From contig OY762937.1 of assembly GCA_963667005.1 (NCBI GenBank), positions 1,488,001-1,552,000 of the forward strand: a stretch of 64,000 nucleotides of DNA, read 5' to 3'. The position numbers and the translations under genes were made by a program. This DNA is from G963662605 sp963667005. GTDB lineage: Bacteria > Bacteroidota > Ignavibacteria > Ignavibacteriales > Ignavibacteriaceae. Below are positions 36,291 to 46,233 of the stretch, one piece after another. Each line of letters opens with the position of its first letter. The first letter of the stretch is position 1. A model generated the notes under the pieces. The model ran no database searches, was not told where the DNA came from, and saw nothing but the letters and a program-made list of their open reading frames with translations.

Positions 36291-37097
36291 ATGAAATTCT
36301 CCATTGTAACTCCAACATATAATTCCGCCTCAACTATCCGGGCTTGTGCAGAATCCGTGCTGCGGCAGAATTACCCCCATTACGAACATATCATTGTTGA
36401 TAATTTCAGTTCAGACAAAACCCTGAAAATAGTACGTGAAGTGTATGAAGAATATGATGCTGAAGATCATCTTGTTATTGTTACGTTGAAAGACGATGGA
36501 CCGGCCGACGCGTATAACAAAGGCATACAAACGGCAAGGGGAGAAGTTGTTGCAATTTTGCATAGCGATTGTGAGTTTTATGACGAGGGGCTGCTCTCCA
36601 GAAATGCTGAGATTTTCAAATCAGGCGAGTACTTTTTTTCACATGGCGATACATTAATTACCGATAGAGCCGACGGCAGCCAAATTCAGCGGCCTTCCAT
36701 GTGCTCGATTCTGCTGGATGATCCGTATAATCATTCCGGAATGTTTGTCCGGAAACTTCTCTATCTTTCTCAGGGATTGTACGATGTTGACTATTTGTAT
36801 TCAATGAATTATGAAATCTCGCTGCGCTGGGAATTGCATATACCGGATTTCAGAAAACACGGATGGTATATTAAAGAAAAGCCCGTCGTTGCCATGCATT
36901 CGAAAGAAAAGTCATGGACTTGTGAATTACGGAATATAAAAGAGATACGCGCCGCCCAGATAAAGCACCGGGTATGGCGGTGGCAGACGATGTGCAATTA
37001 CTATCGCAGGTTTCTCAAAATTAAAACAGAAGCGGTAATTGCGCAGTATCACCTCGAAAAATACTTTAAGCCGAGTGTCCGCACAAAGAAACATTAA
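36291..37097 (+). CDS. Glycosyltransferase family 2
   Basis: A 268-residue GT-A enzyme: KFSIVTPTYNSASTIRACAE at the N-terminus, IIVDNFSSDKT, DDGPADAYNKGIQTARGEVV with the nucleotide-binding Asp, and the metal-site equivalent LHSDCEFYD. The relatively short C-terminal region and basic tail are typical of family members acting on surface glycans. It is separated from the upstream operon by a gap containing repeat sequence, so it may have its own promoter. Confidence 0.9.
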   Translation: MKFSIVTPTYNSASTIRACAESVLRQNYPHYEHIIVDNFSSDKTLKIVREVYEEYDAEDHLVIVTLKDDGPADAYNKGIQTARGEVVAILHSDCEFYDEGLLSRNAEIFKSGEYFFSHGDTLITDRADGSQIQRPSMCSILLDDPYNHSGMFVRKLLYLSQGLYDVDYLYSMNYEISLRWELHIPDFRKHGWYIKEKPVVAMHSKEKSWTCELRNIKEIRAAQIKHRVWRWQTMCNYYRRFLKIKTEAVIAQYHLEKYFKPSVRTKKH

Positions 37098-37121
37098 GCG
37101 GATACATCTCTTCTCTTTGCT

Positions 37122-38909
37122 TTATTTAAGAATCACAAACTTTCTTGATGCCTGCATAGAACCTGCCTCCAACCGGTAGATGTACACACCGCTCGCGAGT
37201 CTGTCTGCAACGAATTTCTTTTCATAACTCCCGGCGCTTAAATCTTCATGAATCAAATTAGCAACTTCATTCCCGAGTATATCAAATATCTTTAAAGATA
37301 CTTTTGATTGTCCTGGAATTTTAAATTTAATTGTCGTTGAAGGATTAAACGGGTTTGGATAATTCTGGTACAGCACGAACTCTCCTGCCTTTGCCGGTGT
37401 ATCTTCTGCAATCGCTGATACGTTCGGTGCATAGGTCACCTTAAATTTACCGCCAATGCCCGCGGGAATTGACAGTACACGATCATTCGCCGTGAATGCT
37501 GTATACGCAGTATCATTTAATGTAACAGCTTGGATTTTATAATTCAGTGTGCCGCTTGTTAAGGGGCTGAGCGCGATATTCCTATCCGTACCGGCCGGAC
37601 TGAAATAATAATACAGAGATGCAGGCTGGTCTTTATAGAACATGTTTCCGTACAGGTAAGTGTAATAGCCAAGCTCGATTGAATGGTATGCAGCCTTGCC
37701 GCTTCCACCTTTAGAATCACCCCATGAGGTAATATAAGCTCCGTTACGAGCCCGGTTTTCGTATACTTCACCATAGGTATGATCAACAAAATACGTCATG
37801 AAAAAGTCAAGTGTTTCATCGGCAACTTTTAAGTATGACTGATCACCGGTTATCTCGTAGAGTAATAGTCCGGCTGTGACTGCTTGTTCCATCTGCCACC
37901 ATGCTTTAGCCGTGTCGGAAATTCCCCACATGAGCATCTTACCGGAAATTCTGCTAAAGTCTTTATAAGGTCCGCCATATTTGCTGTCATATCCGTTTTG
38001 CACAACATGCGCGAACAGTTTTTTAGCAGCATTCAGGTATATCGTGTCGGGGACAATCTGATACATGCGCGCGAAGCACCATGAAGTTTTCAGAATGTGT
38101 CCCATGATGGTCATTGTGTCAGTTTTGTCGAAATTCCAATTGCTGTCATAGCCTTCACAAAATCCGATTTTTTGTGAACTCATGCTTGCCACTAAATGAT
38201 TGAGCATATTGTCGGCGACTTGCATCATACGGGTTTTATACGTGTCGGACTTTGTCATAAGATATAGGTGGAGCAGGTGTGTCGTAATAGCATCTACCGT
38301 TCCGTTAAAACTTTTTGCACGGATATTGCTCCAATTATAGGCGGCAGTATCATAATAGCCGAAATACTGGGTGCGGCTGTCCCACAGATGCTGTTCGTTC
38401 GACTGGTAACCCTTCATAAGCCAGTTCCAGTTGGCAGTATCGTTTGTCGTTTCATAATAAGCAATGATTCCAAGTAACGCGTAGTGCTGATAGAAAGCAG
38501 TTTTGATTGTACTGTCACTTGTCGGCTTTCCGTTTTTGTCCAGTCCCGAATACCAGCCTCCATTAGTTTTATCCCAAGCGTGCTGATACATAAAATTCAA
38601 GGCTTGGGATGCCTTCGTTAAATACGTCTCATTGCCGGTCAACATGAATGCTCTTGTCATTCCGTAGGCATTCCGGCTTTGTGTCATCATGTTCTTTTGT
38701 GTTCCTGAAGATGTATTAACAGAACCGTCTCTTTTTACATTTGTATAAAATCCGCCGAGTGTTGCGTCGTAGGAAGTCAGCCAGAATTTTGCACAGCTGT
38801 CTACGTAAGGAATAGCCTTTGCCGGATCAAGTAAGTATTGGCACTTTACCTGATACTGTCCGAAGAGTGATACGGTGAATAAAAGAAGTATTGGTAGAAT
38901 ATGTTTCAT
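37122..38909 (-). CDS. Secreted AGE-family (alpha/alpha)6-barrel protein with T9SS sorting domain
   Basis: A 595-residue protein: signal peptide MKHILPILLLFTVSLFGQ, then a helical toroid of about 400 residues resembling N-acylglucosamine 2-epimerases and related isomerases/hydrolases (MMTQSRNAYGMTRAFMLTGN, WDKTNGGWYSGLDKNG, VYENRARNGAYITSWGDSKGG). It ends with a T9SS C-terminal domain (QNYPNPFNPSTTIKF, then SGVYIYRLEAG). It is therefore exported and anchored or released at the cell surface. The reaction is uncertain: sugar epimerase/isomerase or glycoside-cleaving. It lies inside the glycan cluster on the opposite strand. Confidence 0.82.
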   Translation of the reverse strand: MKHILPILLLFTVSLFGQYQVKCQYLLDPAKAIPYVDSCAKFWLTSYDATLGGFYTNVKRDGSVNTSSGTQKNMMTQSRNAYGMTRAFMLTGNETYLTKASQALNFMYQHAWDKTNGGWYSGLDKNGKPTSDSTIKTAFYQHYALLGIIAYYETTNDTANWNWLMKGYQSNEQHLWDSRTQYFGYYDTAAYNWSNIRAKSFNGTVDAITTHLLHLYLMTKSDTYKTRMMQVADNMLNHLVASMSSQKIGFCEGYDSNWNFDKTDTMTIMGHILKTSWCFARMYQIVPDTIYLNAAKKLFAHVVQNGYDSKYGGPYKDFSRISGKMLMWGISDTAKAWWQMEQAVTAGLLLYEITGDQSYLKVADETLDFFMTYFVDHTYGEVYENRARNGAYITSWGDSKGGSGKAAYHSIELGYYTYLYGNMFYKDQPASLYYYFSPAGTDRNIALSPLTSGTLNYKIQAVTLNDTAYTAFTANDRVLSIPAGIGGKFKVTYAPNVSAIAEDTPAKAGEFVLYQNYPNPFNPSTTIKFKIPGQSKVSLKIFDILGNEVANLIHEDLSAGSYEKKFVADRLASGVYIYRLEAGSMQASRKFVILK

Positions 38910-39399
38910 AAGCGAACCATGGATTAATTCGTGGCTTTGAAATCTTCGGGAATAGACGTGTTGATAACAAAAGCTCTATATAAATATTTACGCGGGGAAA
39001 ATACTGGAAATTGCATTTAAAAGGAGAAAAATCTAATTAAGCGCTAACTTGGAAACGGAGATTACTTAGTCGAAAAAAGAATCAAAAGCTAGTGTATAAG
39101 ACAAATGAACTCATCAACCCCAGACTCCTGATGGTCTCGGGACAAGCTTTCTTTTCTTGCAAGAGAAGAAGGGGGAAAACACATTCTCGACTGCTATTTA
39201 TCTTTGAATAACCTAATTGCGCCCCTTTTCTCTTATTAAGAGAAAAGGGGGTTGGGGATATGAGTTCATTATACGTGTTACGCTAATTGTGTTAATGCAA
39301 AGCGCTTTAAAAATATTCGATTAATAACCGGTAAAGTGGTATTTTGTTAAGCAAAATAACGTGATTTAGAATATTCAATCCACTTTCTATTACCGGTTG
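38910..39399. other. Non-coding gap holding a MITE-like element
   Basis: About 490 bases with no gene. The central 167 bases are the TIR element described separately. The rest is AT-rich and carries the divergent promoters of the AGE-family gene and the GT9 gene, which could not be pinpointed. Confidence 0.6.
39104..39270. repeat. MITE-like element with AATGAACTCAT terminal repeats
   Basis: A 167-bp element with inverted ends AATGAACTCAT and ATGAGTTCATT, each followed inward by a CCCC/GGGG block, and two internal hairpins built on TTCTCTT/AAGAGAA. No coding capacity. A related partial copy lies near 36080-36155. No clear target-site duplication was found. Confidence 0.6.
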
Positions 39400-40569
39400 A
39401 TGTTTAAAAAGATAAAGAGACCGTTTTACGTTTTATATAATATGGTGCAGTTTATACTTACGCAGATACTATTTGCGTTCGTTAAACTGCGTCCGCAGGT
39501 AAAAAGACCGGGAACACTTGTATTGGTCCGCCTGGATGCGATAGGGGATTATATCCTCACGCACGATTTCTTCCCTTATGTACGAAATTCTGAAAAGTAT
39601 AAAAATTATAAAATTACCCTCTGCGCAAACATATCCTGCCGCAGTTTAATTGAGCATTACGACAAACAGTATTTTGATGATTTTATCTGGGTTGACCGGA
39701 AAAAATATTATTTTAACCCCGTGTACCGTTACGGCATTATGAAGCAAATTTATAATGCAGGATTTGAAGTAGCGATAGAATCAACGTACAGCAGGGAAAT
39801 GCTTTTTGGCGATTCGGTTATCAAGTTTACGCAGGCTGCAGAAAAAATCGGATGCACCGGCTCGCAGGATGGCAGCCGGAAAATCTATCGTGAGATGTTC
39901 AGCGACCGCTATTACACCAAATTGCTGCCTTGCAGTGATGAAAATTTATTTGAATTCAACCGAAACAAAGAATTCTTCGAAAACCTGCTTGAGATGAAAA
40001 TTCCGGTTGAGCATCCGTTGTTGGACCGGACAAAAACAAATCCGCTTATACCGGGTGAAAAATATATCGTGATGGTGACCGGAGCGCAGGAACCGATCAA
40101 GGTTTGGGATTTAAAAAACTTTTCCGGGGTTGCCGGATATCTGCTGAAGAATACTGACTATAAAATTGTGTTTACCGGAAGTCCAAATGAAGCTGACCGC
40201 GGAGAGTACATCGCCCATGTATATAATACCGACCGCATAATAAATTATTGCGGTAAAACAACGCTGCCCGAGTACGCGGGACTTATCGCGAATGCTACTT
40301 TGGTCATTACCAATGATACAAGCGCTGTTCACGTTGCCGCAGCATTTCAGGTGCCGCTTGTCTGTGTGGTAAAAGGTACGAGGTTCGGGCGTTTTCATCC
40401 GTATCCCAAAGAAATGTTTCCACAAAGCAGATTTGTCTATCCGAAACAAATTGAAGAAAAGCTTAACGACATTGATTTTCTATTAAAGAAATACCGGTAC
40501 GGTTCTCCTCTGCATATCAATTCAATAAAAGTTGAGCAGGTGCTCGCGGTTGTAAGAGAATTGTTATAA
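39400..40569 (+). CDS. Glycosyltransferase family 9 (heptosyltransferase-like)
   Basis: A 389-residue GT-B protein with the ADP-heptose:LPS heptosyltransferase layout: an N-terminal basic/hydrophobic stretch, LVLVRLDAIGDYILTHDFF near residue 40, VMVTGAQEPIKVWDLKNF in the middle, and C-terminal VITNDTSAVHVAAAF, the signature nucleotide-sugar region of GT9. It probably adds a heptose or similar sugar to lipopolysaccharide core. ATG at 39400 was chosen over the immediately preceding TTG. It stands alone and ends at a bidirectional terminator. Confidence 0.87.
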   Translation: MFKKIKRPFYVLYNMVQFILTQILFAFVKLRPQVKRPGTLVLVRLDAIGDYILTHDFFPYVRNSEKYKNYKITLCANISCRSLIEHYDKQYFDDFIWVDRKKYYFNPVYRYGIMKQIYNAGFEVAIESTYSREMLFGDSVIKFTQAAEKIGCTGSQDGSRKIYREMFSDRYYTKLLPCSDENLFEFNRNKEFFENLLEMKIPVEHPLLDRTKTNPLIPGEKYIVMVTGAQEPIKVWDLKNFSGVAGYLLKNTDYKIVFTGSPNEADRGEYIAHVYNTDRIINYCGKTTLPEYAGLIANATLVITNDTSAVHVAAAFQVPLVCVVKGTRFGRFHPYPKEMFPQSRFVYPKQIEEKLNDIDFLLKKYRYGSPLHINSIKVEQVLAVVRELL

Positions 40570-40601
40570 TCAGCAGGTTAATGAATTTATACAATAAAAA
40601 A

Positions 40602-40625
40602 GGATGGCATTGCCATCCTTTTTTA
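40602..40625. terminator. Bidirectional rho-independent terminator
   Basis: GGATGGC-ATT-GCCATCC (40602-40618) is flanked by an A run on the left and a T run on the right, between the converging GT9 and barrel-protein genes. It serves either strand. Confidence 0.8.
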
Positions 40626-40648
40626 TTATGATATCATGTAGATGATTA

Positions 40649-42067
40649 TCAATTAAATTTCCATCTCCAACCGAATGCACAGCTGATGCGCTTGCCGTCT
40701 TTTGGGGTGAAGATATACTGGAAGTCCGGAGTAGCAGCACTGAATTCAATCGGTCCAAGATTGATGCCGAGACCGACTGCCCAGCTGAATACTTCATTAC
40801 CACCGAATGAGAAACCACCGCGCAGGTATGGCAGCCATTTCAATGGATTCCATTCACCGCCTAATGAAAATCTTGGTGATTTTTCATTACGCGGATTGTC
40901 ATTAAAGCCGATATTAATATCAGCGGAGAGTTTGAAGAGGTTAGGAACAAAGATATACGTTGCACCCAATCTCAGACACGTCGGCATGCTTGTTGAAAAT
41001 TCACTTATATATTTACCTTTGATTTTAATGCTATCTGTTAAGCTTTTCCTCTGAGTACTATCCGAAACATCGGTAACGGTATAGGTTGATTTCGAAGTAT
41101 ACTCGGCAGTCTGCTGTTTCCAGGTAATACTTCCGATGTCGGTAATTGCAAGTCCGAAACTCCACTTATCGTTAAGTTCAGCAGCAAAGCCGATGTCAAA
41201 AGCGGAGCCGCTTCCCGCGTTAGCCGGAAAAGCCGACACATTGCTTGATTTTTTAGCAGACAGTGAGTCAAAATCATAATTAACACCAAAATCAGGTGAG
41301 ACAGCTGCTTGGAAAGCGAGGTCGGTTGTTTCCGTTATTGACCTGTCGGCGTTGGTTTTTAATTTAAGAGTGTTTCTCTCGAGACCTGCATACGCGTAAC
41401 CGGAAACGTATTTAAGTGAAACGCCGGCCGAAAACGATTTGAATAGCTTTGGGAACAGATCGTTGAAGTTTCGCGCGTAGGCAAGAGTATAGGTTCTCAG
41501 ATACCAACTCTTCAAGTGGAAATCGTCAAAGTTGTATTCCTTGTCAACCGGGTTACCGGACACCGCAAGATCAATAATGCCTGCCGGGAAGTTAAACTTT
41601 GTAGAGAAGACATCCTGTACAGTGAAACCGATTGCCCCGAACTTCTCACTCGGTTTATAGGTAAATGCTAAGTCCAGACTATTCACATCAACGAATACCA
41701 TTCCGCCGTCCTTGAAGAGATTGCGTAATCTATCCTTATCGGAGTTGTTCAGAAAACGGCCGACTTTATTTCCCGACGGATCGGTAACGCCGCCGAAGAA
41801 ATAATTGTATTCATTAATACTTAAAAAGTCGGTTCCCAAACGGAGACTCATATTCGGGGGAAGAATAATCGCTTCGATATGTCCTGCGTTTGAGAGCGCG
41901 AGATTTGCCGGGTTAATGCCAATGGCATAAACGCCGCGTGTTGTCGTTGTATATGTTTTTCCCATGGCGACTGATACGGGGTCGGTTAATCCGACTGAGC
42001 CAGCCTGAGCAAAAAGGGAAACACTTAATAATACGATAATGATACTGCTATTAAATAATGTTTTCAT
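40649..42067 (-). CDS. Outer-membrane beta-barrel protein, DUF5723-like
   Basis: A 472-residue protein with signal peptide MKTLFNSSIIIVLLSVSLFAQ and a FadL-like start after cleavage (VSVAMGKTYTTTTRGVYAIG, INPANLALS). Beta strands continue to the terminal SCAFGWRWKFN, which ends in an aromatic residue pattern fitting outer-membrane insertion. The pattern resembles DUF5723 proteins of Bacteroidota/Chlorobiota. The function is unknown; a conduit or structural partner for secreted proteins is possible. It lies 11 bases after a lipoprotein gene and is probably cotranscribed with it. Confidence 0.68.
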   Translation of the reverse strand: MKTLFNSSIIIVLLSVSLFAQAGSVGLTDPVSVAMGKTYTTTTRGVYAIGINPANLALSNAGHIEAIILPPNMSLRLGTDFLSINEYNYFFGGVTDPSGNKVGRFLNNSDKDRLRNLFKDGGMVFVDVNSLDLAFTYKPSEKFGAIGFTVQDVFSTKFNFPAGIIDLAVSGNPVDKEYNFDDFHLKSWYLRTYTLAYARNFNDLFPKLFKSFSAGVSLKYVSGYAYAGLERNTLKLKTNADRSITETTDLAFQAAVSPDFGVNYDFDSLSAKKSSNVSAFPANAGSGSAFDIGFAAELNDKWSFGLAITDIGSITWKQQTAEYTSKSTYTVTDVSDSTQRKSLTDSIKIKGKYISEFSTSMPTCLRLGATYIFVPNLFKLSADINIGFNDNPRNEKSPRFSLGGEWNPLKWLPYLRGGFSFGGNEVFSWAVGLGINLGPIEFSAATPDFQYIFTPKDGKRISCAFGWRWKFN

Positions 42068-42078
42068 CTTTTTGCTCC

Positions 42079-44157
42079 TTACTTCGATGTTACACGGTAA
42101 GTTAAAGAACCGGCCGCGTAAATTTTGACGGCATCACTCGAATAGAATTTAACCGGAGAACCGGCAGATGAACCGGATGGCGTTGATGTATCAACGAGTA
42201 AGGTATATACTAACTTTTTGCTGTTCAGGAATTTATCAATCTCCGCTCCGGTCAATGTCATGTTGATTTTTGTTGAAGCGGGAGTAGTTACGGTTCCGGA
42301 TGATCCGACAACGGCCGGATTAATAACAGTCGGATAAGTATTCCCAGGCGTTTTGGGAGGCATTGATAATACGCTGTCTCCGTTTGCATCGAGAAACTTT
42401 GCATAAAAAGTCAAACCGGCAGGGATGCTATTGGTTAACTCCAGGGTGACAGTAGCGGACTGTACTTTGTCACTATTAGTTCTGTTTTCGTCGGAAACAT
42501 TGATCTCTGTTGAATCAACCAACTTGCCGCCGATGATGCCGACGTTGAGCGGAGCATAAATATTTACCGTACCGAACAATGAATCGGTATTGGTAATGCG
42601 GGCAACAGGGTCACTGACGGATGGCGATGGATTCAGTGTGGCCGAGTAAATAGTCTTCAGTTGATCGGGGACTTTTTTTACAAATTTATTAATAAAATTG
42701 TCAAGCTCCGATGAACTGAACGTTACTTTTGAAGAAGTGCCGCCACCGCTTAATCTTGTTGTCGGAATGGTAAGAGAGGCAGAACTACCGAGCGTGTTGT
42801 AGCCGGTCATGGTTCCGGCAAAATCCAATTTTACACCGGCAGAAAGTGCTATATCAAAATTAACATCCAGTCCCGTCATGTGAATTGTTGAGGCTGTCAG
42901 GTTTTGCAAGCTATTGAGAGCCAAGGCAACGGTGGTGGTATCGAAACTCAACGCGGTTGGTTTGATTCGTCCGTGAATTGATTTCAATACCAGCTGGCTC
43001 ATGTTGACTTTTACTGTTGCACTATCACTTTTGGATACTGAAACAGCAGATGCTGATTGCTGAACAGTAACCACCACGCTATAACCTAATTGATTTGTCA
43101 ATGAGGCTGAGCGGATGCTCCAGTCTGTGAGAGAAGGAATACTGACTACCTGAGAACCCTTGGCCGGAACGCTGAAGGATGTAGTATACTGAGAATTTGA
43201 AGCAGTATACAGATTTGTAACGGTCATATCAGCTTTTATAGCAACGTTGAAATAATTGGAAACCGTAAAGCTCATTGAGCCTTCCGCAATTTTCACCGTA
43301 TCAAGTGATGATTCGGAGTCCAAAACAAAAGCGCCAGTCATGGTCTGGGGGCTTTGAGCAGGCACCGGTGCAACAACACTTGAAGGTTTTAGATTAGTGA
43401 AAGTAGTCGTTACTTTAGTATTAGCTGTAGCAGGAATGGTTACATTTGTCATCTGTTGTGTGTAAATAAACATTGCTGCTTTAACTTTATTATAGAGCGT
43501 TTTTCCTGCAAGATCAAGGGTTATTGTTCCGATTGCCCCTGGTGCGATTGTGACGGGGGTGGTTGATTTCACCAATACAGTTGTTGCTCCGCTCGTTCTA
43601 TTATCAATAATTTGCAATGAATCAATCCGGAACTGAATGCCATTATTGTTCTGTATTGATAGCGTCAGCGTTCCGGATTCAAATACAGCACTTTCAAAAG
43701 AAGGATTGGTTGGTACGACAGCGTCAACTTCCTGTTTGGATTCCGGAAGCAATGGAACAAGCCCGGTAACAGGTGGATAAGCCGGTGGTGTAATTGTTAC
43801 TACCTGCGGATCAGGATTAGTAATTGCAATCGTAGTCAATCCGAATTTTGATGTCGTTTGAATCGGGCTTAATGTAAGTTTTTTATCAACCTGGATAGAG
43901 TTAAGAGGTTGTTTATCCGAGTAATAAAGTTGATTCCCCGAGTCGGTTCTCAAATATGTGCTGTCTTTATTTACTACATCGAGTAGCGTGTAGGACTTAT
44001 TCAAAACCGGAACATTGAGCTCAACATCCCAGCTTGGGGCATTGAATTTTTCAATGCAGCCCGATAAAAGGAAAATCATCAGCACTGGCAGCAATAAAGT
44101 TCCAGCGTTGCGCCGGATACTTCTATTCAGTGAGAAATAATGCTTAAAAGTTTTCAA
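42079..44157 (-). CDS. Large putative lipoprotein of unknown function
   Basis: From the preferred TTG start (44157) the product has 692 residues, beginning KTFKHYF and carrying a lipoprotein signal that ends in the lipobox LLSGC. The mature part is Ser/Thr/Val-rich with repeated beta-sandwich-like segments (ITIPATANTKVTTTFTNL type) and no recognised catalytic motif. GAGG lies five bases before the TTG, supporting it over the earlier ATG at 44211, which would place a long hydrophilic stretch before the signal. It is probably anchored to the outer membrane and may act with the barrel protein encoded 11 bases downstream. Confidence 0.65.
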   Translation of the reverse strand: MKTFKHYFSLNRSIRRNAGTLLLPVLMIFLLSGCIEKFNAPSWDVELNVPVLNKSYTLLDVVNKDSTYLRTDSGNQLYYSDKQPLNSIQVDKKLTLSPIQTTSKFGLTTIAITNPDPQVVTITPPAYPPVTGLVPLLPESKQEVDAVVPTNPSFESAVFESGTLTLSIQNNNGIQFRIDSLQIIDNRTSGATTVLVKSTTPVTIAPGAIGTITLDLAGKTLYNKVKAAMFIYTQQMTNVTIPATANTKVTTTFTNLKPSSVVAPVPAQSPQTMTGAFVLDSESSLDTVKIAEGSMSFTVSNYFNVAIKADMTVTNLYTASNSQYTTSFSVPAKGSQVVSIPSLTDWSIRSASLTNQLGYSVVVTVQQSASAVSVSKSDSATVKVNMSQLVLKSIHGRIKPTALSFDTTTVALALNSLQNLTASTIHMTGLDVNFDIALSAGVKLDFAGTMTGYNTLGSSASLTIPTTRLSGGGTSSKVTFSSSELDNFINKFVKKVPDQLKTIYSATLNPSPSVSDPVARITNTDSLFGTVNIYAPLNVGIIGGKLVDSTEINVSDENRTNSDKVQSATVTLELTNSIPAGLTFYAKFLDANGDSVLSMPPKTPGNTYPTVINPAVVGSSGTVTTPASTKINMTLTGAEIDKFLNSKKLVYTLLVDTSTPSGSSAGSPVKFYSSDAVKIYAAGSLTYRVTSK

Positions 44158-44279
44158 GAGAACCTCACATGAAATGTTATGATTAGCGAAAATAGTACTA
44201 TAAATATTCAAAAAAAATTAAATAAACATAACTTGGGCAATTTAACAGCGGTTTTTGTAATGCACATCACACGAAAGGG

Positions 44280-44705
44280 TTATTCTTCACCCAGTATGGT
44301 AACGGTCAACTTTCGACTGCCCCCGTATACTCTATGCTCACAGAGATATACTCCCTGCCAAATTCCGGTATAGATTTTACCGTTTTTCAGAGGTACGGAA
44401 ACTGAAGCACCCAGCATAGATGACTTTATATGCGCCGGCATGTCGTCAGCTCCCTCGGTAGTATGTTTGAATTTAGGAAAATTCTCCGGCACTAAATGAT
44501 TGAAAAATGTGTCGAAATCCTTTCGCACATCCGGATCTGCATTTTCATTAAGGGTCAATGACGCTGACGTGTGGTGAATGAAAATATGGCATAACCCTGT
44601 TTTAATGGTTGATGTTTTTGTTATTCCATCATCTATATATCGTGAAATAAGGTGGTATCCTTTTGGAAACGGGGGAAGCGTAATGTCAATCTGTTCTACC
44701 TTCAT
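44280..44705 (-). CDS. YjbQ/UPF0047 family protein
   Basis: A 141-residue protein of the YjbQ family (secondary thiamine-phosphate synthase-like). The conserved His-rich core FIHHTSASLTLNENADPDVR, HTTEGADDMPAHIK and GTWQGV-type IYTGIWQGVYLCEHR is intact. Some members show weak thiamine-phosphate synthase activity, but the true role is unsettled. ATG at 44705 follows AAAGGATACA; a reading from 44825 would add an unrelated hydrophobic extension. It is divergent from the SGNH hydrolase pair. Confidence 0.88.
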   Translation of the reverse strand: MKVEQIDITLPPFPKGYHLISRYIDDGITKTSTIKTGLCHIFIHHTSASLTLNENADPDVRKDFDTFFNHLVPENFPKFKHTTEGADDMPAHIKSSMLGASVSVPLKNGKIYTGIWQGVYLCEHRVYGGSRKLTVTILGEE

Positions 44706-44844
44706 TGTATCCTTTTTAGTTTCGGCATTAAGTGATAAATTACACGGCCATAAAATTGTGTTTATGGGATAAAAGAGTATAAACAAATTTTTATAATCCG
44801 GCAAATAAAATAAGCCGGGTTCCAATCAATTTAACACGTATTGT

Positions 44845-46233
44845 ATGAAACAAAAAGGGAATTCGTTTTTTTATATATTTCTGATTATCGGCATTCTTCT
44901 AACAGGCGCTTTCATAATTGCCGGGAAGGATGCATTTATTTCATTTTTTACCGATAACAGTATTGTCAAATTTCTTGAGGGGAAAAAAGAACAGGAAAGC
45001 GGCGTTTCTTCTCTATATGAGCAAAACAGTAAGCCGTTCGAAAGCAGTTCGCTTAGTGCAGTTGATATCGAAAAGCTGCGGGAGTCGGTTATCCCGATAG
45101 AATTTCCAGATAATGATAAGGGTGCCTTAGCCGGCTTTATTAACGCACTTAGTGAATCAAAATCAAGCCCTGTTAGAATACTACACTACGGCGATTCACA
45201 AATTGAAGGAGACCGTATTACTACATACTTCCGCTCCAGGCTTCAAAATCAGTTTGGCGGCGGCGGTGTTGGATTCATTTCACCCGGACCGGGAAATGGA
45301 TTCGCCTCACATTCTTTGACCACATCTGAAAATGCAAAGTGGATAACGATCTATGCCGGAGGGAAAAAGGGATTCGGAGACTCCCGGTTTGACTTTCCGG
45401 GAAGCTTTATCAGATTTGATAAAGTTGCCGTGGATGGTGCAGATAGTATTTGTCAAGGTTACATAGATTTGAGCATTTCGAAATCAGCGCGTAACTACCA
45501 TAAAGTAAGGTTGTTGACGGGTAACAATAAGTCAGTAGTGAATGTTACGATCACCGCTGATGGAGAACGTATTGATAACCAACTTTTGCTTCCGATATCG
45601 GGATATCGCACGAACGAATGGACATTTGAAAATTCTCCTGCTCACCTGAGGTTCACTTTTAGCGGACAGGATAGCCCGGATATATCAGGTATTCTTCTTG
45701 ACAATGAAACCGGTATTTCGGTTGACAATATTCCTCAACGCGGGAGTTTTGGCCTTGAGTTCGCAAGGCTGAATGAATCCAATTTTTCTAATAGAATTTC
45801 GACACTCGGAGTGAAGTTAATTTTGCTGCAATATGGTGTAAACGCCGTACCGGTGCCGTCACAAAACGAAAATGCGGTTGAGAGTTGGTGTTATAATAGT
45901 TTAATGAAAATAAAGAAAATGGCGCCGGGGATTTCTATTATTGTACTGGGCGTTTCCGATGTGGATCAGAAAAAAGGCGACAGCCTTGTTACCAATCCCA
46001 ACGTGGAAATAATTAGGGAAGCGCAGCGTAAAGCAGCCTTCAGAGCCGGATGTGCGTTCTGGGATGTATTTAAAGCGATGGGTGGAAAAAATTCAATGGC
46101 GGCGTGGGTCAATCATAAACCTGAACTCGGCACATCCGACTACATTCATTTTACACCTGCCGGAGCCAATCTTGTAGCCGAGATGTTCTTCCGTGCTTTA
46201 TTATTGGAAATATATGGTCAGAACCACAACTAA
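44845..46233 (+). CDS. SGNH/GDSL-type hydrolase, membrane-anchored (first of a pair)
   Basis: A 462-residue protein with one N-terminal membrane anchor (about residues 8-25). An SGNH esterase fold follows: block I Ser in ILHYGDSQIEGDR, a Gly-rich segment FGGGGVGFISPGPGNGF, and a C-terminal Asp-x-x-His block V in SDYIHFTPAGANLV. A beta-rich insert of about 120 residues sits in the middle. Such proteins deacetylate or O-acetylate exopolysaccharides or peptidoglycan outside the cytoplasm. The neighbouring gene encodes a homologue, overlapping its 3' end. No MBOAT acetyltransferase is found nearby. Confidence 0.78.
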   Translation: MKQKGNSFFYIFLIIGILLTGAFIIAGKDAFISFFTDNSIVKFLEGKKEQESGVSSLYEQNSKPFESSSLSAVDIEKLRESVIPIEFPDNDKGALAGFINALSESKSSPVRILHYGDSQIEGDRITTYFRSRLQNQFGGGGVGFISPGPGNGFASHSLTTSENAKWITIYAGGKKGFGDSRFDFPGSFIRFDKVAVDGADSICQGYIDLSISKSARNYHKVRLLTGNNKSVVNVTITADGERIDNQLLLPISGYRTNEWTFENSPAHLRFTFSGQDSPDISGILLDNETGISVDNIPQRGSFGLEFARLNESNFSNRISTLGVKLILLQYGVNAVPVPSQNENAVESWCYNSLMKIKKMAPGISIIVLGVSDVDQKKGDSLVTNPNVEIIREAQRKAAFRAGCAFWDVFKAMGGKNSMAAWVNHKPELGTSDYIHFTPAGANLVAEMFFRALLLEIYGQNHN

